In this document: positions 33,520 to 44,820 of the stretch, one piece after another
How the letters are laid out: each line of letters starts with the position of its first letter
Numbering within the stretch: position 1 is the first letter of the stretch
DNA from: Owenia fusiformis
Taxonomy: Eukaryota; Annelida; Polychaeta; Sabellida; Oweniidae
Length of the DNA: 64,000 bases
Direction of reading: 5' to 3'
Assembly: GCA_903813345.2 (NCBI GenBank)
Contig: CAIIXF020000001.1
Span: 7,569,098-7,633,097, forward strand
Notes under the pieces: model-generated
The model's input: only the letters and a program-made list of their open reading frames with translations
Told to the model about the DNA's origin: nothing
Databases searched by the model: none
Translations under genes and position numbers: made by a program

Positions 33520-34160
33520 TGTATTACGCGATACACGATACAAAAATATGTCATATTTCGCAACGAATATGGCATATTCACTTGCGGTGTATGACAGATT
33601 CACCTGCGGTATATGGCATACACATTAACCAATGAAAACATGATACGGAAGTACGCAATTGTCAATTGCATCGATTGAACGAACAAGTAAAACGTTATAA
33701 ACGATTATAATGATTGCTGAATCAACGTTAACAATACTGTGTATCGAATATTTTAACTTAGCAGAAGTATCAGTCACCAATCTCGCGTAATAAACTTACT
33801 CAATCAATCCAGGATTAATATATTAGTATTCGACGCACTAACTAAATTGGTAATCCAGCGTAGTTTTACATTTAGATTCGATTCTCGCAACCAATCAAAT
33901 CAAGACTTTCTGTATCACGTTTTCACCTGCGGTATATGTCATATTCACCTGCGGTATATGGCATATTCCCCAAGTGAGTATGACATATTCCGCAGGTGAG
34001 TATCGGGTATTCACTGAAATCAATGTATCGCATATTCACTGCGGAATATCACATACTCACCTGCGGAATATGCCATCTACCGCAGGTGAGTATGGCATAT
34101 TCACCCGTATCACAAATACCGCGCAACCATGAATGTATGCCATATACCGCGTAACAATAT
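33520..34160. repeat. Cluster of CACCTGCGGTATATG motifs in both orientations
   Basis: CACCTGCGG followed by TATATGGCA or AATATG occurs at about 33601, 33924, 33946 and 34059. The reverse form CCGCAGGTGAGTATG occurs at about 33990 and 34080. Degenerate versions lie near 33579 and 34037. The stretch also has CGCGATAC/CCGCGTAAC ends and related CATGGT/ACCATGAAT flanks, so it may be a fold-back element with repeated subterminal motifs. Confidence 0.7.
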
Positions 34161-35890
34161 AATATGAAATAGATGAGCTAATTCCCTGGAAAGTTCTAAA
34201 TCCTTGCACACGCCTAACCATCGACAAGGTACAGTGACAAAATATACCGTAGTACACTTAAATAGATGTACGATGTCAATATTTAACCGATTTGAAGCAA
34301 AGACAATGATGTAGGTTTGATGTAGGTTTTAAAAAAACAATCTGAGAATGCATTAAAGATTTCATGTTTGATATTTTTGTGTATTCGTTTAGGAAGACAT
34401 TTAACTTTCTTATAACGTTAAAAGATTTTCGAACAGTGCTCGATTTTTTCGTAGTCAATTTACTCATATAATTGGTCAGTTGGAAAATATTGTGTTTTTA
34501 CACATTTCCTTTGATCATTTCCTCCCCTGTCGTCTAAGAGTGTGGAAGATTTTTATGAGAATATGTTTCTTTAAACAGCACAATTAAGGTCAGTTGAAGA
34601 TTTAATAAGTACATGTATTAACATTTTGGCTATAATTTAAAAAATCATAAGTGTATGTTGTCAACTCGAATGTACATTGTCCCATTGAACTTACTCAATT
34701 CACAGTTAACCCTAATGCAGACAACGTATTTTTCATAACACTAACAGACCTTGGGGTCAGATGCATTTAAAATTGAAACAGAACAATTACAGAATTACTT
34801 CAATTTGATTGAACTGTTGAAACATTCCAGATATATCATAAACGGGATTTTTAAAAAATCATATCCAATAAGCGAGTATAGATCAGTACATCTATCTATC
34901 AATGTAACTAACAAAACGTAAGCTACAGACACCAAATAATCGAACAGGCTGGAAGGAGACCCTGTGGCAGTGCTAGTCTTCAACATATTCTATTCCGAGA
35001 CATTGGATGGGAGTTTGGGCTTGAAGCTAACACCAGATGGGCACAAATTAACCACCACCACAACAATACTTTCATAAAATGAAAAAGCAAAAAGGATACT
35101 TGAACATGTTCGTTAAAGATCACTTGTTGCTCATAAAAACCTTAATGAATTTTGAAATGAAATCATTACATTTGTTTTACGTATATCTCATGAGTTTCAA
35201 TTACAGGGACAGAGTATGTAATAAAACAAATAGTGACTGCAACATTTTCGCGAAATAGTGTAAAAGTTTTCCCCTATGATTTCAGAGGGGGGAATGCTCA
35301 CTTTAGAAATACCCTGCGAGTGAGTCTAGCGATAAAACAATGGTATTTTCGGAATAACCATTTACAAACTGGATGGGCATTTCCAGTGGTCAAAATGGCC
35401 TGCCTTTCTGCCTTTGTCGATTCACCATATCCATACTTCAGGTTGGGCGTGGCACAACGACAGCCCTGCTGGCATGGAGTTGCATTCTAATTAGGCCTAG
35501 TTTTATCAAACTGTTGTGGCCCATATATGGAAAGGATTTAAGCAACAGACCCAGTACTTTGTGTGTTATATCACTCGTTAATTGTATGCTAGCAACAATT
35601 GATATAACAAACATTATTATATCATTGCTAGAAATTGTGTGATTTGATTGGTCGAGTCAGTACCATGTGATCAAAAATACCATAACGTATTTCACAGCTC
35701 CCTCAATTTTAGGATAATAAAAGACGTATTGCACGGCGTATTGCCCGCCCGGGAATTCTGACAACTACACTGGACGAAAATAAAATGTACCATTCAATGT
35801 TACTTGTACGTAATTATGTTCACTTATGGATTAATGATATATTAATTGATTAAAATAAATGATCATAGGGAATGTCTAGCAATGATATAA
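34161..35890. other. Intergenic sequence, no gene recognised
   Basis: AT-rich. Short open frames have no family features. A TGATTGGTCGAGTCAGT stretch near 35646 looks like the edge of an old repeat. Confidence 0.45.
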
Positions 35891-35894
35891 TAAA

Positions 35895-36058
35895 ACAAAT
35901 ATTTCATTCTACGTTCGGGCAATACCTGTTGCACTTTCAATGATTTTTGCATCATGTATTTCCCTCGCCCTACGGGCTGCGGGCAATACATACCGCAAAA
36001 ATCATTGAAAGATGAACAGGTATTGCCCTCCATAGAATGAAATATTTGCTTAATATGT
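35895..36058. mobile_element. Palindromic MITE, about 160 bp
   Basis: AAATATTTCATTCTACGTTC, GGGCAATACCTGTT and TTTCAATGATTTTTGC in the left half pair with the corresponding blocks in the right half around CCCTACGGGCTGCGGG. It lies about 400 bp downstream of the neuropeptide stop codon. Confidence 0.8.
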
Positions 36059-36454
36059 AATTGATACACAGAGCATTGAGTCAGTTGCGTAAATAAACCA
36101 CTGAGTAATATTTATTTGACAGAGGGTTGAGTTCTCAAAATGGTGGATTGAAACATAAACCGTTTCCTCTTTATGATATTTTCACATGTTTTATTTTTAG
36201 ATATCCTAGTTGTATTATCAAATCAGATTTTATATGTTTGCCAATAACTTTGGACAGTTTACATTCAAAAGTCCACATTTTGTGAAAAATAAACTTTTCT
36301 GGTGTATTTAAGTTGCCTCGAATTAACTAAATAGTTATTAGTAATTATTTTATTATTAAAGTATATGTCAATAGTATTGATCTTGTAGTCCAAACATTAA
36401 ACAAGGCCAAATAATGTTCATTAAGCAATTCAGTGTATTTTAAGAACTTTTGAT

Positions 36455-36942
36455 TTATTGTTCTTCACTCTCATCACGGCCAAATCTAAATGGTACATGA
36501 AGTTTATCGTCTCTTTCAACATGTTTACTTGTTGCGCGCATACTCAGGTCATCTGCTATTTCATTTTCTGTGTTAAAGTCACTATCTCCTGCTCGTTTTC
36601 CCCATCTCATTAAATTTCCTCGCTTCTCAGCAGTTTCTTCGCTGCGCTTTCCCCAGCGGAAAATTCTTTTTCCGGCAGTGCTTCCCGACGAAGCACGTTT
36701 GCCGAAACGAAAGAGCCCTCCTCTTTTCCCATAACGCATAAAAGACTGTCGTTTGCCGTAACGAAATAGCGCACCGCGTTTGCCATATCTGAGAAGGTTG
36801 CCTCTTATGGATCGCTGAAATGGATCATCATCGGTATCGTATGTTTGTTCGTGGTCTAAAAACAACTGTATGAGTTTGTTTACGAGCGGATCTGTATCAT
36901 CCAATAATAGTTCTAAGTCGTCATTGTCTGATATATCGTCAT
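36455..36942 (-). CDS. Neuropeptide precursor exon with the peptide array
   Basis: Acceptor on the minus strand is CCCCTTTCTGATTTCAG, ending at 36943. The exon begins AT-GAC-GAT and completes a GAT codon split with the upstream exon. It encodes the acidic spacer and all amidated peptides and ends at TAA 36457-36455. TTTATT on the plus strand at the stop (AATAAA on the minus strand) and again near 36346 are possible poly(A) signals. Confidence 0.9.
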
Positions 36943-38639
36943 CTGAAATCAGAAAGGGGTCGGTAAATAACCATATTAGAGGCAATAAGAGATGGAAAAG
37001 AAGCTTTACCAACAGATGGTAGTATCTAAAATGAGACAAAGAGCTCTAAAATGGCCCAATTTTGATAAATGTGAATATCATGAATACTGAGTGAGAAAGA
37101 TGGACAGAGAACCCCAAGAACTGAACGAAATGAACAAGCGTATTGAATGATTTTGAGATCAATGTTTGAGGGTTTCAATAACATTGCATTTTGCACCATG
37201 GTAATCATTAATACATCAAATAAGATACTGTTCGATGAGGAAACACCATTAAACATATTACTCTCCTAATTAAAAAGGTTAAATTCTTCTTTATGTGATG
37301 ACAAAGAAGATAATGTAAAAATAGACATCCGAATTAACTGAGACAATGCCGTTGTGGGCGTTACATCCATCCTTTGGCGTCTGATATAAGACACCAATAT
37401 TTGTAGTGGTATTGTATTTGATTTTGATTAAGATATTGTTGTTTAAAGAAGGATAATAGCATAAGAAGAGGAGACAATGTATCTCATAAAATAGACTCAA
37501 GATACCAATCATTGATTGCATGGGTATATCTGTACGTTTAGAGATTAAGTGAGGTTATTGCTTAAGGATAAATCAAAATAAAGTAATAGCTTCAATTAAA
37601 AATCGTCCAATTACATTATTACCCAACTTTACAGGAATCCATAGCAATGAGACCCGGATTAATCCCATAGTATTAATCCCACGGAACAATATACGAAAGA
37701 ATGCATTGTAATAAAGAAAGAAACCTTTGTCACGATTCCTTTCGTGATCGACTGTTATAATGATTTCAATATTTGTAAGTATTTTTCTTACATCCTATAT
37801 AAATCAGACAATTAGTCGTAATGGAACGTAACCATTGCTGATTAAATAGGACTCCGTTTTAGAAGTAATTCGAACAATCTTTATTAGTTCTACGAAGAGA
37901 TGGTTATGCGTGGAGACAAATTAACGAAGCTATTTGATTCATCTTTAATAGATATTGCAAATTCCGGACTTGGGAGATCAATTCCCGTTTTTCTTGTTGC
38001 CCTGCACTTAGGCTGTTTTCAGGGGAGGTTGCTTAAACAATGAACCATAAAATGAGATAGTTTGAGCAGCTGAATAGACACTTTTAATGTTTGGTATCTT
38101 CCCACAAGATTCTATTGTCCTTAAGAATACTTTCCCTTCCAAAAGGAAAGCAACGCCAACACACCCATTGATCCATTGGCGATTTTACGATATACATCAC
38201 ATTTATCGCACGTTTCCGACTAATGATTTTAACTATTTGATCATTTGTGTTCTAACCTGTTATCCAATTGAAAGCCAAGACTGCCAAACTTTTTGGAGAG
38301 GAGTGTACCAGTTTTAGATAATGCATTATTCATAAAAAACCAGTATCAGAATTTCTAACGAAATCTCAGGTTTAATTAAATAAAAACTGAAATATTGCTA
38401 ATGTTTTGTATAGATTTTTGCCTCCGGATAATGTTCCACTATCTCGATGGTATCATATTCATATCGAGTAGGAAAACAGATCATTTTCAAGTGTGATTTT
38501 CTAACCAGTTAGAATGGAGAACGGGGGCCTACGAGGATTATTCAAGATACTTACCTATGTTTTGTATGCCATTTGTTGGCTGTGCAGTGACGATAACGAC
38601 CAATCCTAAAGTGGTAAATGCGATCATCCACCCCATCAT
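36455..38639 (-). CDS. Multi-copy R-[Y/F/W]-amide neuropeptide precursor, two coding exons
   Basis: Spliced model: 38639-38555 plus 36942-36455, 573 nt, 190 residues. Residues 1-19 or so form a signal peptide (hydrophobic IAFTTLGLVVIVTA). An acidic spacer (29-71) follows. From residue 76 there is a run of peptides ending in amidation glycine and KR: GNLLRY, GALFRY, QSFMRY (possible pyroglutamate), GGLFRF, IFRW and GNLMRW. ASSGSTA-GKR and SEETAEKR act as spacers. A last candidate, HVPFRF-G-R, lies near the C-terminus (177-184). GKR is the standard signal for cleavage and C-terminal amidation, so the products would be secreted neuropeptides acting on G-protein-coupled receptors. The shared core is [L/F]-[L/F/M]-R-aromatic-amide. 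It is not a luqin, SALMFamide or NPY-type precursor as I know them, and I do not assign it to a named family. Confidence 0.88.
36943..38554. other. Neuropeptide gene intron, about 1.6 kb
   Basis: Bounded by donor GTAAGT (38554) and acceptor TTTCAG (36943) on the minus strand. No repeat or exon recognised. The pyrimidine tract before the acceptor is open and translates to a leucine-rich string that mimics a signal peptide. Confidence 0.6.
38555..38639 (-). CDS. Neuropeptide precursor signal-peptide exon
   Basis: ATG at 38639 starts MMGWMIAFTTLGLVVIVTAQ, then PTNGIQNI, and ends at donor ATAG|GTAAGT. Twenty-eight codons plus one base fit the phase of the downstream exon exactly. The predicted signal-peptidase site is around A19. 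Upstream on the same strand TTTTATTTCTCCAG ends at 38662, so this exon probably starts at 38661 with 22 nt of 5' UTR after another intron. Confidence 0.85.
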
Positions 38640-38661
38640 CTTTGTTCTGTAGTCGGTGAGT

Positions 38662-41227
38662 CTGGAGAAATAAAAACAAAACAAACTACTTGAGATAGGT
38701 GACACAGAAATGTTCTTAGTAAGGAACGTCTTCATGGTCATTTCTTTGATCGTGATATCTTTTCTTCATCCTGTGCATTTACGTAGGCAGTGAAGTGCAA
38801 GTTACCTATATGTGCACTTACAGAACTAACCACAACTCATCTTAGGTGGATGTAGATTGTTTCTTCTGGCATGGGCTAATAGACTTCACAATTATAACTC
38901 CCCCTGTGGATATAATATTAACAAAAACTATTTACACAAAGCAAGGCGATTCACAAGCAAAACCCAAATTCGTTCAAGTAAAACGTTCATACAACCATGG
39001 TCCTATCAGAAAATAAAAATAAAGATGAACATGTCTTCCACGGCGTTTTTTCTAGATCATCTGTCTTCTCTTACAATGAAAGGCTATACGACGTATAGGT
39101 AGCAGATTTTCTGTAAATTTAGTTTTTTATAAACAAGCAGCGATCATAAGTAACAGCACGGGCTTTCAATTAGTTGAAAGCCCATTGTAACAGGTAACGT
39201 TATACTTTTTAGTTAACTTGACCATATCATCACGCATCATGAGAAATCATGGCCTTATTAGTTCATATTTCTAATTGAAAAACATTAGGATGAGATGAGT
39301 ATCAGAATGATACACTTTTGAACTTTCAAAAGGAGATCCCACAAATAAAAAATAACAAATAAAACAAAACAAATAGTGGCCCTGTTATACCCTGCGTGCA
39401 GAGTCTTTAGAATAAACGAATCTCTCTTGTAGAAGCGAAGTCGAACAAATGCAAAGGGTAGCCCTGTTATTGAATGAAATTACAAACTAATGCCCATGTG
39501 ATTCAATTATGAGAGAAATAACAAATATTAAATTCAGGACTTTATGGCAAACAAATCTTGCAATTCCTTTCGTTTTGGTTCGTCATAATTTTGGATTTGA
39601 AATTGGTTGTACAGGCATAGTCTGGAAGGTTATCTCCTGATGCGGAAAATCTAATATTCTTCTATAGCACGATAATTCCTGTATGTTTTTAAATAATTAA
39701 ACATGAGTTATATTCTTAGTATCGTTTTCATTGACCCGATCCAATTATAATAAAACTTATGAAAGGCTTTTAAATAATAATGAAAAGATAACAGGCACAA
39801 CAGACCCCACTATCTGATAAAACACACTTCCTATGGTGGAAAAATTGCTGATTTACGTTCAAAGGCTCAGAGAGTACCATCGATGTTATTGCAATATTGT
39901 GATCTCCTCCCTTGTCTTTAATGAGGGAACGAGAATATAGAAAACTGCAAAAACACGGAGGAGGGTTTCGTAATCCTGACTGAGATTCTCCTGATAATGG
40001 GAGAGAGTTCGGGAAAGAGTTAAACGACGTTGTCACCCGTTGTCACCACTTGATGTATCATCTGATCATCAATTGATGGCTATGAATAATTGAAAATCAA
40101 ATTGAGTCACAAACAAATGACAAAATCAAGAAAATATACCGGTAGTAATTTGACACATTTCACACATTTTTAATCTTATACATATGAATTCAAGAATTTT
40201 GGTGCACAAATAGAAAACGTGTGTGTTTGGAGAACAACTTTTGTGCAAAACCTGTGAACTATAGCACAGATTATTCTTCATTCGTACAGAAATACCTTGA
40301 TGGCTGACGTTATTGAATTAACTACTTTATCACATTCAGTAATGTATATCAAATTGACATTTGAGTAAAAATTCTATCATCATCAGGATTTTTGCACTGT
40401 TGGAAAAGAACGACCAACGTTTCAATTCCTATAGGTTAATATAATCTGAATAATGTTTTAGATGTAATCAGCGTTAAAAGCTGACAAGATGATCAAATAC
40501 GGGATAATTAGTCACTTAAAGAAACTCAATGAATACATGAGATAGTTGGATGAAAATCAATGCACTACTTAAGAAATTGTCTTCGAACAAAAGGATTATT
40601 ATAGTGAAGTCCTACTATTGTGTTAGCTGAACTTCTCTCTGAGTCTAACTGATTCGCGATAAGTGGACAGTAAAGGGGTTTGACCAGCCTTGTGCCTGAT
40701 GTGAATTTGTGCGTCCGTCTCTATTAAAACCATTGACCTGTCTCCTGAAGGATAAGGCTCTTGGTCAGTCAATCATGTTTGTTTTTCACTCGCGTGATTC
40801 AGTTACTCGAGATTGCACTTGTTGTCCACCCCTGCTCTTTGGGGAGTCTGCGGAGAATATCGTGCATGTCTTGAACTTCGTGTTGTCTTCTGAGCCAGAT
40901 GGGTTTCAATTTGTTATGTTCCTTGTTCGTGTTCAGCCCATGGCTATTCAAAAACAATATTTTAACTGGTTGAGAGGGCAAATATTTTACTTTGGCTAAG
41001 AGATAAGTTACTAGATAGTATCTCAATATTGTGAACCAACTGTAGGATAATACGTAACGTAACTTATTATCGTGGCCCCTGCCTGTACATACATCATTTT
41101 ACAAACCTGTTTAATGATCTTCAAACACGTCAAAGTATGAGGGAAATATCGGAAATGATCATTGAAGCACACAAACGATTGTCTCTCAGAAAAATAAATC
41201 ATGTACTCTAAAATCAGTATCATTCTG
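38662..41227. other. Probable 5' UTR intron of the neuropeptide gene, unremarkable part
   Basis: No exon or mobile element clearly recognised. A perfect small hairpin GGGCTTTCAA-TTAG-TTGAAAGCCC lies at about 39160-39183. Confidence 0.4.
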
Positions 41228-41661
41228 GTCAACTCGTACCCAAGACAAGTCGTACCCAAGACAACTCGTACCCAAGACAACTTGTACCAAAGTATATGTT
41301 TTGTTTTGAATCAAGTGTTGGACTGGGAATTGGTATAGATAACATATTATAATGTTACATACTGTTCAGTTTGAAGTATGTATCTAAGACTTTTCGGAAG
41401 AAATAGATTTAATTTTGTGACATTTTGAGCCCTCCAAATCACTTCTTTTACATAAAAAGGTAATCCAAGTTAAAACAAAATGCTAAATGCTTAATCCATT
41501 GAGAAAAAATGTCTTCAAAATTAAAAAGAAATTTTGAGGCTTATATGATTCACATTAAAACATTATTATACAGACTTGTTTTCCTAATATAAACCCATAA
41601 CACTGACAATAAACTTGGGTGCGAGTTGTATTGGGTACAGTTGTCTTGGGTACGAGTTGCT
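41228..41661. mobile_element. MITE with tandem subterminal CTCGTACCCAAGACAA motifs
   Basis: Left end: three to four copies of a 16-18 bp CAACTCGTACCCAAGACA unit. Right end: the same motif inverted (TTGTCTTGGGTACGAGTTG, and TTGGGTGCGAGTTG). About 310 bp of AT-rich filler lies between, with no open frame of note. Confidence 0.75.
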
Positions 41662-42129
41662 AGGAAGCATTGGTATGATATCTCTTTTGCACACCGCAGC
41701 CTAGAATTCTATTTCACATTTAATCGCACAAAGACCGATATCTATGGACTATCCATTCTGCCATAAATGTCTATGATTCTGTTTATTCAATTACAATTAG
41801 CAAGGTATTTACATATGTGGGTCACCGTGTGCCTGTTCCATCGGAGGGTGTCTGCCTGTGTTCGATTTCGGTAAGATTTTTTGTTTTTTCGGTTTACTTA
41901 TTATCAAGCTGCAGATTATAAACTGTGTCATTCAGAGAATATAACCTGGTTTAAGAATAAACTCGCGGTTGGAAACTTGGTTTAATTGAAGACGCAATTC
42001 ATACATTTAATCTCATGCTTGTCATCGTCAAAGTAAAATTGATAACATGCTTAACTTTCCTCAATATGAACAAAAGGCGAAGGACAAAATGTATGAATTG
42101 CGGCTTTTTAAAAACCAAATTCCTAAAAG

Positions 42130-42525
42130 AAAGTATATTCCTATCGGGATTTCGCTGCAATCCTCAGCTGAGTCGCATGTTATTTTTGAAATAGGAATCA
42201 CTCCTTCTCCACATTGTCTACATCTTTCAGATTTGCACAATGCACTTATGTGCCTAGAAAAGACTATAATGACGATTTTTTGTAAAATGTATAAAAAACG
42301 AGGAAAATTCAGTGAGAAAATTCAATGACTTTTGCTGTAACGAGGAAAATTCAGTTACCTTCTGTCATTGAATTTTCTCGTTTTTTATACATTTTACAAA
42401 ACAAATCTTCTCACCAGTCTTTTCTATGTTCATTAGTGCACAAGGAGAAATTCCTATTTGAGAAATAACATGTGACTCAATTGAGGGATGCAGAAAAATT
42501 CCGAATACGCAGACTTACCTTAAGC
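42130..42525. mobile_element. Fold-back element, about 400 bp
   Basis: Arms pair through TGTTATTT-GAAATAGGAA, CTAGAAAAGAC, TTTTGTAAAATGTATAAAAA and CGAG-AAAATTCA blocks around a centre near 42335. The 93-codon frame at 42047-42328 reads through the left arm and is not regarded as a gene. Confidence 0.75.
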
Positions 42526-44030
42526 CTTAAATCCGACTATGTTTAGCTTTAAATTGAAAAACAATTTTTTTACCTAACTGGCAGTTCAATAATTCGTTGT
42601 GGAACAGTGAAAAGGCGAAGTTGTATTGATAAATAGAAACAGTTCGAATCTGTTAATGAATGCTAACAATGCAGCCCACCGTCTGTCATTCAATTATTGA
42701 TTCAAGATTTATTTTGATCAATGTTAATGATTAGATTTGTTTTATTTCGAGCCAAAGAAGGGACATTTCTCACTTTTTAAACATTTTACAATACAATAAT
42801 ACACTAGGTTAGATTACAATACATACATGTAATTACAATACATTACATACATGTACTAATCCCAGGAGACTGATATATTCATTCGGAGATTAGATTACAA
42901 AGTACTATACAGTGACAGAAATAACATTGTCTTGCCTAATTCCTTACTTATAGCTTTTGACTACTTCCGATTTGATCAAATATATAGGATGTAACTAATA
43001 CGTACATTGCACAAGATCAATTGAAAAATCACTCTCCATCAATCACTTATTATTTTCTTCATCTGACATGGTTTCAATTGATATAATTTAGCTTACTAAA
43101 ATAATGAACAAGGATTTGAGAGGGGGTCACTACATTTGAAAATATAAGTCCATTTTCCAACTGAGGATCATATTCTAAAAAGAGACCTATTTTTGAAATA
43201 GGCCCACTTTCGGATTTCCCCTTTTGTCAACAGATTATCTTGAACAGAATTTAGGAAAACGCAGTTCTCGTGTACCCAACTAAGTGTAGGTATTGATGCT
43301 TGGTTCCCTTAAACAAGATAGAAATACTTTATTTTACTATGATGTGCTGGCCCACTAAATTACGACGATTGTAGTCTCGTCTCGCTAGCACTAACTGTGT
43401 AAGTCTACTTTTTCCACTACATAGTAAAGGCGTCAATAAAAGTCACATTAGGCCTAACTTATTACCAGAATTCAAACATAGATTGTTTTTTCTTTGTTTT
43501 GCAGTTCATTCTGAAGAAGGAAATCGTTTTTATTTTGTTTCATTTCTTTTAAAATTGCAAAAAAGAACGAAAAGTAAAAAATCCAAATGGCAGGTTTTAC
43601 CTCGAGTGTTTCGGAATGTCCTAAACGAACATTTAATTTTGAGGCCAAAAAAATGCAAGAACGCAAATGATATCTACTTTAAAATAACTAAAATGGAAAT
43701 GGCATCAATTTTATAAAATAAATGATATCAAAATGATACCATTTGCAACAGTTTGGTTTTGCAACTCTAAAAGAGAGCTTCACGTGCGAAGCCTCTGGCA
43801 CTCATTGGCATCAAAATGCAACATGTGCGTATGTGACAATCTTAGAATCGTATGCTAAAATCTGATAATATAATAAACATCATACTACAGTCATAGCATA
43901 TGATATAACATGCCTATCCGTCTACCTATTTTGCATAAACATTGAATATTACCTGGTGTATTTATCAGTGTGTTAGCAATTCTAAAGAAATGTTTCATGA
44001 ATATTGAAAGTTCTACAAGAGTCGACTTAC
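42526..44030. other. Sequence between repeats and the putative neuropeptide promoter
   Basis: No exon recognised. ACATTACAATACA-type simple sequence lies at about 42780-42860. GAGACCTATTTTTGAAATAG, then GCCCAC, near 43183 resembles the AATAGACCCAC repeats near 55165. Confidence 0.4.
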
Positions 44031-44070
44031 CTTCTAATGTTCTAGTGATGTGTAAACTTGCAGACTAATT
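44031..44070 (-). other. Candidate 5' untranslated exon of the neuropeptide gene
   Basis: Minus-strand ACATTAGAAG|GTAAGTCGAC is a strong donor that could join to the acceptor at 38662. The 5' limit is guessed from the promoter elements just upstream. This is inference from motif placement only. Confidence 0.35.
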
Positions 44071-44088
44071 TCTAACGGACATTCTCTT

Positions 44089-44146
44089 CAGATATAGCAG
44101 AAGGTTTGCCTCCCTCGTATTTGACGTCAGGATCTCCGGACCAATC
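44089..44146 (-). promoter_or_regulatory. Candidate neuropeptide promoter: CCAAT, CRE and TATA-like motifs
   Basis: In minus-strand order: an inverted CCAAT box (CCAAT on the plus strand at 44141-44145), a palindromic cAMP-response element TGACGTCA (44122-44129), and CTATATCTG about 30 bp further (44089-44098). The three are spaced as in a compact core promoter and the donor at 44030 follows. TGACGTCA also occurs elsewhere in the window, so the CRE alone is weak evidence. Confidence 0.4.
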
Positions 44147-44820
44147 ATGACAGACCATTTATCTAATATAACATAATGATATTTTTCTGCCAAGTGTGTT
44201 ACTCTTAGTTTTTACAAGAATTATGCATGTAGTGCATTATCGATTTAAATGGAGTAGAAGGGAGTGGGGTGAGTTTATCTTTGAGTAGGTTTCGGAAAGA
44301 CGGCCACACTATTCCAATCACAAAGGGATTCTGGCTCTAAAAAGTTCCCATAAATCATTATGTTAAATGCTAGAATTGTCTGTGGAGGGAGAGCCTACGA
44401 CTCCTCTGAAACAGCCCATTCATATGTGCCCAGTATCTAAATATGGTTATTAAATCTTCTCAAGCGAAGGGGACATTTTCTTGCAACCGCAAAACATAAA
44501 TGGATGGAGGTTCGATCACCCGGTCTTCCCATTGGCAACCCAAACCCTCTAAATGCCAAGAGTGTTAAATAAATCTGACCCTGGGCTCCCACATACACAT
44601 CATGATAAACCATGACATCTCATTTCTTCTCAGCCCTAAGATGTTTCAGGTGAAACAGAAAGATGCTATGAGTATCAGAATGCCACATACAATACATAGG
44701 AAATTATATATTTCTGAGTAGGCAATTTAAAAACCTGTTAAAAAATATAGCTTTTGACTGTCTCATTTTTATAGTAGACAACATTTTGTAAATTAAGTGG
44801 TGGTGTATGGCATTATTTTT

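Noticed and set aside
35233-35642. Two overlapping plus-strand frames
   Set aside because: Overlapping frames of the same DNA with no domain and no splice signals that join them to a known gene.
36455-37039. Single-exon neuropeptide ORF starting MSHFRYYHLL
   Set aside because: Its first 32 codons are the intron end, including the polypyrimidine tract and a consensus acceptor. A better signal-peptide exon upstream joins in exact phase.
40709-41026. Overlapping 96- and 75-codon frames
   Set aside because: No signal peptide, domain, splice logic or repeat relation to support either.
42047-42328. 93-codon frame
   Set aside because: Runs into the arm of a fold-back element and has no recognisable domain.
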